Source: Lolium rigidum
Taxonomy: Eukaryota; Streptophyta; Magnoliopsida; Poales; Poaceae
Assembly (NCBI RefSeq): GCF_022539505.1
Contig: NC_061514.1
Span: 324,739,090 to 324,803,089, forward strand
Direction of reading: 5' to 3'
Length of the DNA stretch: 64,000 nucleotides
Every line of letters starts with the position of its first letter. Positions within the stretch are counted from its first letter, which is position 1. The translations under genes were made by a program, and so were the position numbers. A model generated the notes under the pieces. It did not search any database, was not told the DNA's origin, and was given only the letters and a program-made list of their open reading frames with translations. Positions 1-11,967 of the stretch are shown piece after piece.

Positions 1-416
1 AAAATCACGTCCCCGGACATGATTTCGGGATACTGGTGTAAACTTCGACAGGCGCCGCTTAAGGTCTTACCATTCTGTCGAGTCCCAGTTAAATTTATCG
101 AGTACCTAACGCGTCCGTCAGGATTTTTCTTCGTATCTGTTGATACGGATAAAAGTAGCAGAGCGCAGTCTTCGGCGATGCCACGCCCAACAGAATAGGT
201 CTGGGGTCTTACCTTCGCAATTTTGCGGCATTCAGAAATTGATCGCAACTTCGGCGTTCTGAGAATATATTGTCGAGTGCTTTTCCGGCTGTTGGAATGG
301 CACATTTTATTGAGTCAAATATGACTTATATTGCTTTCCCGATGGGAGTATATGGAGAGTTAATGATAACTCGAAATATATTCTCTTGCTTGTTCTATTT
401 TTCCTTTGTCAATTTC

Positions 417-760
417 ATCGGGCACGCGAACAGCGTTCCCGATGGGAGTAGCCCCCGAGGCTACAGCCAAGAACTTGTGCTTGGTTGTAGGCTCAACATT
501 TTAGTCCACCTTGTCACTATATTGCCATTATCTCCTGATATTCTTTCCTCCTTCTTCTTCTCTCTTTTTTTTATCGGGTACGCGAACAGCACTCCTGATG
601 GGAGTAGCCCCCGAGGCTACAGCCAAGAACTTGTGCTTGACTGTAGGCTCAACATTTTCTATATTTGCCATTGTCGAAATTTTTCTTTTTTCGAAGTAGC
701 CCCCGAGCATTTGGGCAAAAACTTGTTTCTGACCAAAGGCTCCCGATGCATTCAAATAAC
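417..760 (+). repeat. 156-bp-spaced subrepeats in 3' region of A
   Basis: Units beginning ATCGGGCACGCGAACAGC (417) and ATCGGGTACGCGAACAGC (573) are 156 bp apart. Each holds GATGGGAGTAGCCCCCGAG and a GTAGGCTCAAC end. A third, degenerate unit starts near 690 (GTAGCCCCCGAGCATTTG). The same block recurs in B and D. Confidence 0.75.
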
Positions 761-1038
761 TTATCCTGTCGCCATTCTCCTTTCTCTTGTCGACATATTT
801 TCCCTTGTCAAATTTTCTTCAACTCTATCACTGGTCGATATTTTTTCTGCTTTGTGGGTCCATCGTTCCCACCATATTGACACGTCGTGGAAGTGGGGGA
901 CACACGTCCTCCGCTTTTTCTGGTGCTCGTGCGGTAACGCTTGTCCCAGTAAAAATACTTTTTTGCCCTTGTAACCAGAAGATCAATTCTCACCACACGA
1001 TTTCCTCATCCAACGGTACACTCGCTTCACCCAATTCT

Positions 1039-1046
1039 TATATAAA
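1039..1046 (+). promoter_or_regulatory. TATA box of antisense gene in A
   Basis: TATATAAA lies 176 bp upstream of the antisense ATG and reads in the antisense direction. Copy B has the equivalent CCTATATAAA at 22729-22720, about 180 bp from its ATG, so the spacing is conserved. Confidence 0.5.
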
Positions 1047-1221
1047 CCTGTCTTCAACCTCCGTTCATCCCTCGCTTGCGCCGCTCACCTGTTCCTCTTC
1101 GCAAATCTTCCTCTCGCGCCCAATCTTCGCCGATTTCCCGCTCTCGCATACATTGCTCAACCCACTTCCGTGGATGCCGCCGCGTGCGCGTTTGACCCGC
1201 CACAGCACTCCAGAGTCCGCG

Positions 1222-4200
1222 ATGGCCGCTGAAGATTTTGAGTGGGAGAGATCCAAGATCTCCAACCAAGACTCCAACCTGATGAAAAGGCTTGGCCTGA
1301 TGAAGAAGGAAGGCGCCATCCGCTTTCCCAGTGAAGAAAGCTATCCCAAGCCTCCAATGGAGTATCGGGTTAGTTTCGTTGATCATCTTATCCGCGGCCT
1401 CTCTACCCCAATCCATGATTTCCTCCGCGGTCTTCTCTTTGTCTATGGGATTCAACCGCATCATCCGACCCCCAATTCCATCCTTCACATTTCTATTTTT
1501 ATCACCCTTTGCGAATGCTTTCTTGGAGTTGCTCCTAATTGGGCTCTTTGGAAACGCATCTTTTGCCTCCGCCGCAATGGCTCCCACAACGTCACCTATA
1601 ACATAGGTGGCGTTGTTATCTGTATTCGTACTGATGTCGATTATTTCGACGTCAAGTTTCCTGATTCTGTCCAAGGATGGCGCAAGAAGTGGCTTTACAT
1701 TCACGAAGAAAGCGCCAACTCCGTTGAGCACAACATAATTCCCTTCGACGGGAGTGCCAAAATTCAGCGCCGTCGCTCCTGGGATGCCGAAGCTTCTGAG
1801 GAAGAGAAAAAGGCGACAGAGGCGCTCATGTCTCGCATTCGCCAGCTTCAAAATACTCGAGGCGAGGAGCTATCTCGGTGTTCAAATCACTCCTTACTTC
1901 CTTAGGATTAGAGTGCAGCCTCTTCGAGCTCGCAAAAATCCCCGTGGACGTACTCCGGTGAAAATGACGCCAACCGAATCTCCGGTGACCTTTCCACCAA
2001 GGACTTGGAGAAGTTGGTTCGAAGGCTTTCTCGCTCGGGCAAAGATCCAGCTTCCTTCTTCTTGTCGTGTGGAACCATACAGCTCCACCAATCCACTCCC
2101 CAAGGTATTTTGTCTTTCCGCGTTTTTATCTTGTTGCACCTTTTTTCTTGCATCTCATTGTACTGTCATGTCTTTACTTTTTCTTTGGTTTCTATTTTTT
2201 CAGGATCATCCTAGTATATCTTCCCTTCCTCCTCTTCCTGAGGGTGGAGAGGTCGAAGAAATGACCATCGTTGCCGACGATACTCAGGCTTCTTCTGTTC
2301 CTGAAAGTGAAGTTGCGGGTTCTCACAAATCTGCGGCTTCTCATGAGAGAGAGGCTGAGTCTGAGGCCAGTGAGTCGACTGAATCCCTTCCTCCTGCTGT
2401 TTCTCCGAAGAACAAAAGGAAAAGGACTGAAGTCGAGGATTCTGGCATATCTAAGGCTGAAGAAGTTGTTCCTTCGGATCCGAAGGCAGCTTATGATCCT
2501 TATTTTGAGTCCCTCATCAGCTCGTAAGTCAATTTTATCTCTCCTCCTTTTTTGATGTACTCGAAAAGTTTAACTCTGTCTTGCTTTTTATACTGTCGAT
2601 TTTTGTTTACTAGTGATGAGGAAGAAGTACCAGTTACTGACGTAGCTCCTCGGACCAGCACGTCACGTACTGTGCTTGTTTCAGACACGTTGGTTGAAGG
2701 AGATGAAACATCGTCTCCCCAACAAAACGTCGTCACTACAACTCCACCGTCAAGCCCCCTTGTCCCTTCGCCAAAAAGGGCAAGGGTTGAAATGGTCGTT
2801 GAGCCTCCTCCTCAATTGGGCAGCTCTTCGTCGCAGCTCTTAGATGATGTAAGTTTATCGAGATCTATATTTCCTCTATTTTGCTTTTGCGGACCCTTAC
2901 TCTTGTAATGCCGAAGTTTTTCCCCTTCTTACTTTTTTCTTTGACAGCCTATGATCAAGGATCTCATCCGCATCGGGTCCCAATTTATTGGGTACCGCGA
3001 GTATGCCAGCAGAGCCGAAGGTAACGACTGTTGTACGTGCTGTTTTTCCTTGAATTTTTACTCCTTCTGCTTGTCGCTATTTTGAATCTTTCTTCTCTTT
3101 CTTTTCCTTTCTCAACGAGAAAAACTTGCGAGAGGCTAACAAACGTGCCGAGACACTTTCTCGGAATCTCGAGAAAAGTGAAACGGCTCGCAAGAAGGCT
3201 GAACTTGCCGCTAGCGAAGCCAGAGCTGAAGCTGATGATGCCAAGGCAAAGGCTGCTAGTGTCGAAGAATTGCAGCAAAGGCTCAAAGATGCTGAATCTG
3301 CCTTGCACGAGCAAAAATCTGCACAGGGTTGCACGAGAACAAGGGATCATCAAGCGCTTGAATTCGCAAAGTCGACGCACGCTGAGTAATATCGCTTGTC
3401 CCTTCTTTTTTGTTTGTACTTCTTGTTTCTTGGTTTTCGACTAACATTCTGTTTTATGTGGCAGCCCAAACCAACCAAGATTTTAATCTAGAGAAATCTG
3501 TCAATGACCCTCTCCTTGACGCACTTTCTCTTCTAGAGTCCCATGGACGGGAAATTCGTGAAGGTGTGGCCAATGCCAGTGGGGCTTTGTCGGCGTTGTT
3601 CCCCTACTTCTTCCCGAAGAAAGAGGAACCTTCGACTTTCCTTGACCTCGCCAAGATGTTCAATACATCAGAGGATCTTGGGCTGAAGCTGCGCCATGAG
3701 AACATGAAGGTAGCGGTTGAAAATACTGTTGCTCGGTTGCTGACAGTCAGCAGACTCTCGACTGGACGAAGGTTGGCGACACCGATCTGATAGAACAGTC
3801 GAGGTGGAAGTCACTGATGAAGGCGGCCAAGCCCAATACGAAGAAAATCTTGGCGTATCTCGGGATCCAGCCAACGTCGACTCCTAGTTCGTCAAGGCCG
3901 GAGGTCTAGTTGCATGCCTCTGTTTTTCTTTTGCTTCTTCTGCTCTTGTCGCCAAAGTAGTCTTTTGGCGACACGTATTTCCCTAGCCCCACTGTAGTGC
4001 CCTTGTAATTATTCTCGAGAGATTAATGAAGAACTCTATCTTTGCCTGTTTTTTGATGTTGTTCTGTTTTAAATTTCAGTTGATATTTGATAACTATACT
4101 CCAATTCCTACTCCTTCCAATGCTTCGCCTTCTTCCGCGCGGAGAGATCTGTTACTGATACTGCACCTGTTGATGATACCCTGTCGCAAGAATTGAATGA

Positions 4201-5061
4201 TCTTCGACAACAACTTCAGTATGCGAAAAAGCAAACACTTGTGATGATGGAGCAGTCTCGTAAATCATCCGAAGCCGAGAAAGTTGCCCTTCAGCAAGTC
4301 CACGAGGCTATGGCTGCTAAGGAGGTTGCTGTTTCTGAAGCTGAAAAAGCGGTTACTCGAGAAAATTTCATGCTCGAGTTAATGAATGAAGCCAGTGCAG
4401 ATATGTCGGGTATGTTTGTCTCGTCTTGTGATATCTTTCATCTTCATGCTATTGTCTCCTAAAGGTTGTCCCTTCGTTGTGTTGATAGGTGCCTTTATTG
4501 ATGCCGTTGCTGAGGAAGAGAGGGTAAACGCTAGGACAAACCTCCTTGTCAATCTTTCCTTGGACCATGGTTCTTTGTTTTGGGCCACTCCGGAGAGGAC
4601 CCGCCAAATCGTCAGATTTCAGGATCGTACCTCTCAAACCCGTGATTTCCTTCACTTCTGTACCAAAACTTTATCTATGGTTTACAACTCCATGTTTCCT
4701 CGGAATGTCCCACCAAAAACTCTTCCTGAATTGATGGAAAGATTCAAAGATGCTCGCAGATCCACGATTTTGTCAAAGCACAACTGGTAGCTGGCGCCAG
4801 ATTTGCTCTTATCATGCTCCAGATCTGTCACTCGAAGCTTGACCTTGCCCAAGTTGTCGAGAGGGTTCATCAAAAGGTGAAACGCCGGAGAGTTGGTGTT
4901 GATAGGATTAACACGAAGGTTACACCTATAGCCGAAGAAATGATTGAGGACCTTCTTCGGATGGATGCCGACTTTTTGCCGATGGCCATTATGCCGACTT
5001 TCTTGGTGCTGCTCCTGAGGAGAACAGAGTTACTCTTGACGACATACTGAATCAAGACTAG
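1222..5061 (+). pseudogene. Antisense multi-exon gene of element A (PF04195-type 'putative gypsy type transposon' protein)
   Basis: On the strand opposite gag-pol, ATG at 1222 (MAAEDFEWERSK) opens a protein with a globular N-terminal part (FVYGIQPHHPTPNSILH, FCLRRNGSHNVTYNI) resembling the grass family Pfam calls Transposase_28, then acidic linkers and Ala/Lys/Glu coiled coils. GT-AG introns can be placed at 2105-2203, 2524-2613, 2849-2947, 3021-3119, 3386-3464 and 4410-4488. A stop is at 3909, or the intron 3904-4080 is spliced (GAG/GTCTAG to TTTCAG) and coding continues to TAG at 5061. The intron sites match those of copy B. A has frameshifts near 1875, 1945, 2040 and 3730 relative to B, so it is a pseudogene. 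The function is not known. Despite the Pfam name no transposase catalytic triad is visible. Confidence 0.7.
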
Positions 5062-5538
5062 TTATTTGCTTCTTGTAGAAATTTCTTCTTTGTAGTCCAT
5101 GACCATATTGTAAAGCAACCATTATATTTCTATGTTTGCCTAGCCCCGAGTGTTTTCGGTGACTTTTTACTATATTTGTATATTTGCGAGGTTGTGGACC
5201 AAGGCATTTATATATTGAAGGCAAATATGAGCCCCCGAGCTTTTACTGAGTACTATTTTGTATTTTTATTGACTCACGAGGTATTTGAATACCAAGGCAA
5301 GATTTTTTCTTCTTTTATCGATGAACTATATTGAAATTCGTCGGGGCGATGACTTTGGTCGCGTTGACAAAGAAAAGGGTGATATAGCCACTATCTTTAT
5401 TATATTGCAGCACCGCGAGCCCGCCTCATTAAAAACCTTCTCCGGCCCCACTCGGTGCCCCGAAAAAGGAAAAGAGTGCGTCTGAAAACTCGCGGGCGTT
5501 TCAGGACATTGAAGTTTTACAAGGACTATATTTCGACT

Positions 5539-6675
5539 CTAGGCGTAGAACCGCCCGAGTTGCGCCACGTTCCAGGGGTTTGGCTCCTCCACCCCCGTCT
5601 TCTTGTCCTTTATCCCGTATGCTCCTCCTCCGATTACTTCCGTGACGATGTAAGGGCCGAGCCACGGTGACTCGAGTTTTTCATGACTTTTTTGCGTGAG
5701 CCGAAGAACTAGGTCGCCCACCCGAAAAGATCTTGGCCGCAAACGTCGACCGTGGTAATTCTTCAAGTCCTGTTGATATTTGGTTACTCGAGACAATACT
5801 TCATCTCGAGCTTCATCAAGTGCGTCCACATCATCTTCTAATGCTTTTCTCGATGTTTCTTCGTCATACTCCGCGACACGTGGAGAGTTGTGCTCTATCT
5901 CGATTGGTAGTACCGCTCGCTCCATGTACCGTAAAAACGGAGTTTCTTGTGTCGCTGTATTTGGAGTTGTTCGGATGCTCCACAACACACTTGGTAGTTC
6001 CTCAGGCCAAGTATGTCGAGCTTTTTCTAGTGGTCCTAACAAGCGCTTCTTGATGCCATTGCAGATGATGCCATTGGCTTTCTCGACTTGCCCATTGGTT
6101 TGAGGATGTGCAACCGATGCAAAGTTCAGCTTGATACCCACCTCTTCGCAATAGTCTTTGAATTCATTGGACGTGAAGTTATCGCCGTTGTCCGTGACGA
6201 TGCTGTGGGGCACTCCAAACCTGAAGACGAGGTCTTTTATGAATTTTACTCGCAGATGCTCCGTCCGGTGAATTTATCGGCTTCGCTTCTATCCACTTTG
6301 TGAATTTGTCGACAGCTACTAGCATGTATTCCTTTCCTCCCGGCGACGATTTGTGTAACTTGCCAACCATGTCGAGTCCCCATTGTGCAAAGGGCCATGA
6401 CAAAGGTATTGGTGCTAGCTCGCCGCCGGAGAGTGAGGTTTTGCGGCAAACCTTTGACACGCGTCGCAAGTTCGTACTATGTCCTTAGCGTCCTCTATTG
6501 CCGTCAACCGAGAGAATCCCGCCCGAAAAACCTTGGCTGCGATAGCTCGACTACTTGCGTGGTGGCCACATATTCCTTCATGTGCGTCCTTTAGAATTAT
6601 TCTTCCTTCTTCGGGTGTAACGCACCTTTGCAAGACGCCCGAAATACTTCGCTTATATAATTCTCCTTTAACCAC
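5539..6675 (-). pseudogene. Integrase of element A, one frameshift
   Basis: Integrase inserts the cDNA into the genome. On the minus strand the zinc-binding N-terminal domain is seen at 6675-6470 (GHHASSRAIAAK and TCDACQRFA). The catalytic core follows: FAQWGLDMVG for the first Asp, VTDNGDNFTS for the second, and NGQVEKANGII for the Glu. The frame shifts near 6200, between first and second Asp. The C-terminal part has VGDLVLR and GPYIVTEVI, a GPY-type module; no chromodomain follows before the stop at 5539. The three DDE residues are intact, so the frameshift is the only lesion I see here. It ends tail-to-tail with the antisense gene that stops at 5061. Confidence 0.85.
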
Positions 6676-6721
6676 CGTGAAAGCTTTGGAGCGTCGGATT
6701 ACTCGCCTTGCCTCAACTGGA

Positions 6722-7399
6722 TCATCTCGGTATTTCTTTCCCGAGGATATATGATATGTATGGCTGCATCCATGGTATCCGTATTACTAGGACCAGGTCT
6801 TGCTCTTCTTCTTCTTCCTCTTGCTTCTCCTTGATAGTCCCCGAGGGTTTCTTCTCCTTCTTTTTGATTTTGTCGTCTCGATGGATCTCTCCGTTATCTC
6901 CTCCCAAAATACACCTGGTGGGACCGCAAGGCACTCGCGACCCGATGTTTGCAAGAACGTCGGCTTCGTCGTTGCTCAATCTGCTAATATGATTTACTTC
7001 GCATCCATCGAACAATTTCTCGAGCTCATTGTACACCTCCTTGTATGCCATCATGCTATCATTGATCAGCGTCACATTGGTTCATAACTTGCTGAGCTAC
7101 CAACCGTGAGTCGCCAAAGATTTTTAGTCGAGTTGCTCCGCAGTGCTTTCGCCATCTTCATCCCGTGTATGAGAGCCTCATATTCCGCTTCATTGTTAGA
7201 TGCGTTAGGGAACGTCATCCGAAGGATGTACTTCAACTTGTCGCCTTCAGTGATATGAGTACTACTCCTGCGCCAGCTCCTTCAAGCCTCTTGGACCCAT
7301 CGAAGTTCATAGTCCAGGTTCTCGATAAATCTGGGGTCCTCGTATTTTGCAACTCCATCCACTCGCGATGAAGTCCGGTAGTATTTGCGACTTTATTGC
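6722..7399 (-). pseudogene. Second (plant/archaeal-type) RNase H domain of element A
   Basis: After the first RNase H a second one begins with WTMNFDGSK; MNFDGS is encoded at 7310-7293. It continues with NNEAEYEAL near 7196-7170, a GDSRLV block near 7110 in another frame, and SNDEADVLA around 6970. The D, E, D and D positions are therefore recognisable but spread over shifted frames. A duplicated RNase H of this type is known from Tat-lineage elements and supports the assignment of A. The stretch ends in a Lys/Glu-rich linker before integrase. Confidence 0.7.
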
Positions 7400-8719
7400 T
7401 TTTCTTTTTCATACGTGATGTCCCGAGGGAAAGTTCTATTCCCCAAAGGGAGACACGGCCCGTAGCTTCCGGGTTATTCAAGATATTTGACAAAGGAGCT
7501 TCATTGACCACTATGATCGGGTGTGCCGAAAAATAGTGGCGCAATTTTCGTGCTGTCGTGAACACTCCATATGCTAGCTTTTGGTACTGAGGGTACCTTT
7601 GTTTCGAGGGCGACAAGACTTCGCTTACGAAGTATACTGGTCGCCGCACTCCATGGATTTTTCCTTCTTCTTCTCTTTCGACAACTAACACCGTGCTAAC
7701 TACTTGGGGAGTAGCTGCAATATATAGCAGGAGAGGTTCCTTTTCCTTTGGAGCTACCGTGATTGGTGGTGTCGAGATTTTTCGCTTCAGCATCCTCGAA
7801 AGCTCTATCGGCTTCTTCGTTCCACCGGAATTTATCTCCTTGCTTTATCGCCGCATAAAATGGTAACGCTTTTTCTCCTAACCCGGCGACGAATCGCTCG
7901 TAGCCGCGACTCGCCTGGCTAGTCGCTGTATTTCTTTCAACTTCGTTGGCTTTCTCATTGTTACTATTGCTTGTATTTTGTCGGGATTTGCTTCAATCCC
8001 TCTTGCTGAAACTAGAAACCCCGTAAGTTCTCCCGCTGGGACGCCAAAAGAACACTTCGTCGGGTTCAGCCTTGAGGCAGTAATTTGTCGAGGTTGTCAA
8101 AAGTTTCTTTGAGATCCTCGATCAGCGTTGCCCCCTTTTTGATGTTATGACGACATCATCAATGTAAACTTGCACGTTTTTCCCGATTTGTGTTGCTAAA
8201 CACTTCGCATCATCCTCTCGATATGTTGCTCCCGCATTTTTAAACCGAAGGGCATTGTCTTGTAGCAAAACACGCCGTAAGGTGTAATAAACGCTGTTTT
8301 GGCTTCATCATCTTCTTTTAATCTGATCTCGTTATAACCAGTAGTATGCATCCAAAAAGGAAAGACGTTCACAGCCTGCCGTGGAGTCGATAATTTGATC
8401 GATCCTTGGGAGGGGAAAGTGATCCTTGGGGCAATGTTTGCTGAGACACGTAAAGTCGACGCACAGGCGAAGGACTGCCGTGTTTTTCTTCGGCACCATC
8501 ACCGGGTTAGCTACCCATGTGGCTTCCGTAGATATCTCTCCGATAAAACCAGCTTCCTCTAGTCGATTTATTTCTCGATAGCATGGATTTGCGGTTTGGT
8601 TCCGAAAACGCCGCAAAGGTTGTCTCGATTGGTTTCGCTGTTGGATCCAAATTTAGGTGGTGCTCGGCAAGTTCCCCGGGTACTCCCGGCATGTCACCTG
8701 ACACCATGCGAAGATTTTC
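7400..8719 (-). pseudogene. Reverse transcriptase and first RNase H of element A, broken
   Basis: RT copies the element's RNA to DNA. Minus-strand motifs seen in order: LRLCVDF with CPKDHFPLPRIDQIIDSTAG and SFLDAYYWL (8616-8332), then the catalytic box YIDD at 8155-8166, a YxDD variant common in Ty3/gypsy. The tethered first RNase H follows in 7793-7400 (VYFVSEVLSPSKQRYPQYQK, then KLRHYFSAHPIIVV). Several frameshifts separate these blocks, notably between 8330 and 7800 where the RT palm and thumb are split among frames. The catalytic aspartates of RT are still present, but the enzyme cannot be made. Confidence 0.85.
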
Positions 8720-9339
8720 CAGCTTCTCACGGAGGAACTCGACGAGCGCGTTTCCTATGCGATATCCATGTTGTTTGCAATGGATGTCGTCTTTTTGGAT
8801 CCGTCGGGTGAATCTGCACCTCCTTAGAATTTTTCTCCGTGTTGAAAGTTGATTCCTTGTTTGGCCTTCCGACGTCCGGGCAAGACGTCGTAATCAGTCA
8901 TGCTCTTCGACGCCAAGTATTCCGCTTGCATCCCGAAGGTTTCGACGATCGATGGAAATCCTTGTCGCACTTATCGCCTAAAGCGAAACTCCCTTGACCG
9001 TGATTGGTCCCTTGGGTCCGTGCAATCTCCATAACAGTATGTATAGTGTGGTACCGCCATAAATCTAGCGTATGCTGGTCGCCCCAACAAAGCGTGGTAC
9101 CGCGATGGGAAATCCACGACTTCAAACTCCAGCTTCTCGATTCTATAATTTTCTCGGTTCCAAACCGAACGTCGAGGTTGATCTTCCCCAATGGGTAACT
9201 TGGTTTCTCTCGGTGTGATGCCGTGGAACCTTGTGTCTCGTTGGCTTCAGTGTTTGCTAAGGATATGTTCATCTTCCTCAATGTATCCGCATACATGAGG
9301 TTTAGGCTGCTGCCGCCATCTATGAATACTCGAGAAACG
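8720..9339 (-). pseudogene. Aspartic protease region of element A, broken
   Basis: The retropepsin-type protease would cleave the Gag-Pol polyprotein. The active-site motif IDGGSS is readable at 9306-9323 on the minus strand, followed by LNLMYADTLRKM, a run typical of Tat-type elements. Downstream the frame breaks repeatedly and the flap and C-terminal LGRP-like segments cannot be read in one frame. It sits between gag and RT as expected. Confidence 0.6.
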
Positions 9340-11922
9340 TCAAATCCCGCGATAACTCGCCGGCGTAATGAGTGCCGATCGCCCCGGTCGAGGAACTTGC
9401 TGCGGGTGGTCCGCTATGGTGAAGCCGATGTCTTGCCCTGACCAATTGAGGTACTCAACCGTTGGTGGAGGCATTTTCTCTGCCATGAACACCTGTCGCG
9501 AGATTACTTTTTGAGCTCTATTGGATGGCCTTCCCTTCTGAATCATCGACACTGCTCCGTTGGAGTTAGGATCAACATAGGGTGGTGGTGCCGGTGCTGC
9601 CGCTATTCTCGAGCTGGTGTTGATTGCCTTCGTAATCGCGGGAGGTGGCGGTAGATGAACTTCGCTCCTAGGCTCCCGAGGATTCCTCTCGTGCCGCTCG
9701 TGCGTGAGCGTTCTCGCACATCCGAACATTGCTTGGAAATTTCGACAATCCTTCCGTAGGTGTCCCGACCGTCTTTTCCCATTGCTGTCGAGGAAGAAGT
9801 GCATCTGGCACGGTCCGTTCAACATTTCTTCGGGAGACATAAAAGGTCTTGGAAACCTCGGCCCACTATTTTGCCTGTTACGGGAGTCGTCCCTACTATC
9901 ACCTCGCTGCTCATTGCTTCTCTGATAATCATCTCTGTTGCTTGCTCCCGTATTTGACCGAAATCCCGCCGAAATTTGCCCTGGGCGTCGTAATTTGGAT
10001 ATCGCCGAGGAAATCGTCGCCTCGTTCGATAATTTCGACCACGGTCCTCCTCCGGCGACCTCGTGTCGTTTATTGTGGACAGCGTCTTCTCCGTCTGCCC
10101 ATTTATTTGCTATCTCCATCAATGCGGATACTGTTTTTGGATTGGTCCTTCCCAAGTCCTCGACAAAATCTCCGCGCCCGATTCCCGCGACAAACGCATC
10201 TATTGCTCTCTCGTCGGATATATTTTCTGCCGAGTTTTTTATGATGTTCCACCTTTGGATGTACTTTCTCATAGACTCATCTGGTTTTTGTCGACACGCC
10301 CTTAACTCTTCCAACGATGCAGGCTTCTTGCATGTGGATCTGAAGTTCTTGACGAAAACGTCCTCGAAACTTTCCCAGCTGTCGATGGATCCTGGCGGAA
10401 GTTTTTTGATCCAAGATCGTGCGGCTCCACTTAAGTGCACCTGAATACTTTGCATCGCCGTTGCTCTAGTTCCTCCAGTTAGCTTCACCGTCTCGAGGTA
10501 ATCTATCAACCAGTCCTCCGGGTCTTGCAAGCCGTCGAACTTTTTGAAGTGATCGGGTAACTTGAATCCTGAGGGGACTCGAGTTTTTCGGACTCTTCTC
10601 GTGAAGCACGGTGAGACCGCACATATCCTCGTCATTAAGCTCGGGGACCGCCGATGATCTCTTCTGCTTTGCCTTGCTCTCGTCGACCCTTGCTTGCACT
10701 CCCGTGTCTCTTGCTCCACTTGGTCCTTCGGCGCTGCCGCCGTTACTACCGCAGGTCGTGGACTATTTTGCCTTGCTGCTCCTTCGGGAGGCGTTGCTAC
10801 GAACGCTGTCCCCATAGCTCCAACCCTCGCTAACGCCATGTTGTATAATGTTTCCCTTGGATCTCCCGGGGTGGTCTGGATGCAAGGATGTAAGCTTGTG
10901 TCGCCATATACCCAGCTTCTGGTGTCTTAGGGATAATATTTCCTCTTGTATCTATCGTCATAAAAGACATGTCGAGGTTTTGAATCAAGTGCTCTCTTTC
11001 TGCTTCGGGTATGTGTTGTAACCTTGATCTTCCTCTGTTCCGAGCCTCTCTGTGGCTATCACCCGAAACTCTAGATTGTCCGCTTAGATCTGCCCTTCTC
11101 CTGCTGGATGCAGAAGCTGCCTCCTTTCTCCTGTTCAACTCAGCTGTTTGTTTTTCTATTTCTCGGGCAGTTCGTGCGAGCATATATTGATAAGCTTGTA
11201 GTTCTTGAGCTGTAGCTGTCGTCGTCATTGGTTCTCGAACCATCTATGGCTTTTGCCGCTCTATCCCAGGCTGCTCGTGGAAGTTGAACTCTGACGCGTG
11301 GTGTGGGCCCGTCGTATTTAGTGCCCATACCTCTCCTTAGATCTGAGGGATCGACAAAAGGATTTCCCAATTGGTCGAAAGCCTCCGATGTTTCCTCTTG
11401 ATCTTCGATAGCATAAATCTGATGATATTTTGTACTCAGATCTATATTGGGTTCGGTGACATCATCGCTGAGATTGATGAAGACCTTGCCCACTGTGAGA
11501 GATTTGTCGACGAAGTCGTAACTGTCGACATCGCTTGAGTCATCGCTTATATATGAGTCCGCAGATGACCCAACCGATGCGTTGCTGAAGATCTTGGCGA
11601 GTTTCTCTCTTGCTCTGGTGCTGACGTAGCGTGTTGCCGAAGTTTCTTCTTCTGACTCAGTTGATGATGCATAGCTTGAAAATTCAGAATCGACCGCCGA
11701 CGATCCCGACGAAATCGGAATGTCGACACGATACGATCCTTCCTTCTCGACACGAAAGTGGAACCTTCCGAACGTCATCTCCAAGGGTTCCGCCAGATAC
11801 GCATATGCATCCAAACGGGAGGGTGGGTGAGGAACAAAATCAACAGGACCAGTAGCGATCTGTTTACCTCGATCCATAATGTTGCTTCCGGTTGACGATG
11901 TCGAAGATCTTGAACGTGCCAT
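9340..11922 (-). pseudogene. gag: Gag region of element A, frameshifted
   Basis: Gag forms the virus-like particle that packages the element's RNA. The minus-strand frame opens at 11922 (MARSRSSTSS), is acidic and Ser-rich for about 230 residues, shifts near 11240 into a Lys/Arg/Glu-rich coiled-coil-like stretch, and shifts again near 10835. The last frame (10839-9340) holds the conserved gag core: SGAARSWIKKLPPGSIDSW, then WESFEDVFVKNF and a YIQRW segment. After it comes an imperfect zinc-knuckle-like stretch (CQMHFFLDSNGKR followed by SGHLRKDCR). At least two frameshifts break what would be one frame of about 860 codons, so no functional Gag is expected. Protease follows in another frame. 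Confidence 0.8.
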
Positions 11923-11947
11923 CGAGATCAGATCCTTACGCCTCTAA

Positions 11948-11967
11948 TTCCCACAGACGGCGCCAAT
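11948..11967 (-). other. Primer-binding site of element A
   Basis: Directly inside the 5' LTR the minus strand reads TTGGCGCCGTCTGTGGGAA. TGGCGCC at the LTR edge fits a tRNA 3' end, but I cannot assign the tRNA with certainty. Confidence 0.6.

Noticed and set aside
1054..1851. Long minus-strand frame opposite the antisense gene of A (and its twin 21881-22573 in B)
   Set aside because: It is the complementary-frame shadow of a better coding frame. The forward frame holds the conserved residues and splice sites.
1222..5061. Host gene of unknown function
   Set aside because: The gene occurs twice at the same place within the same retrotransposon family, so it belongs to the element.
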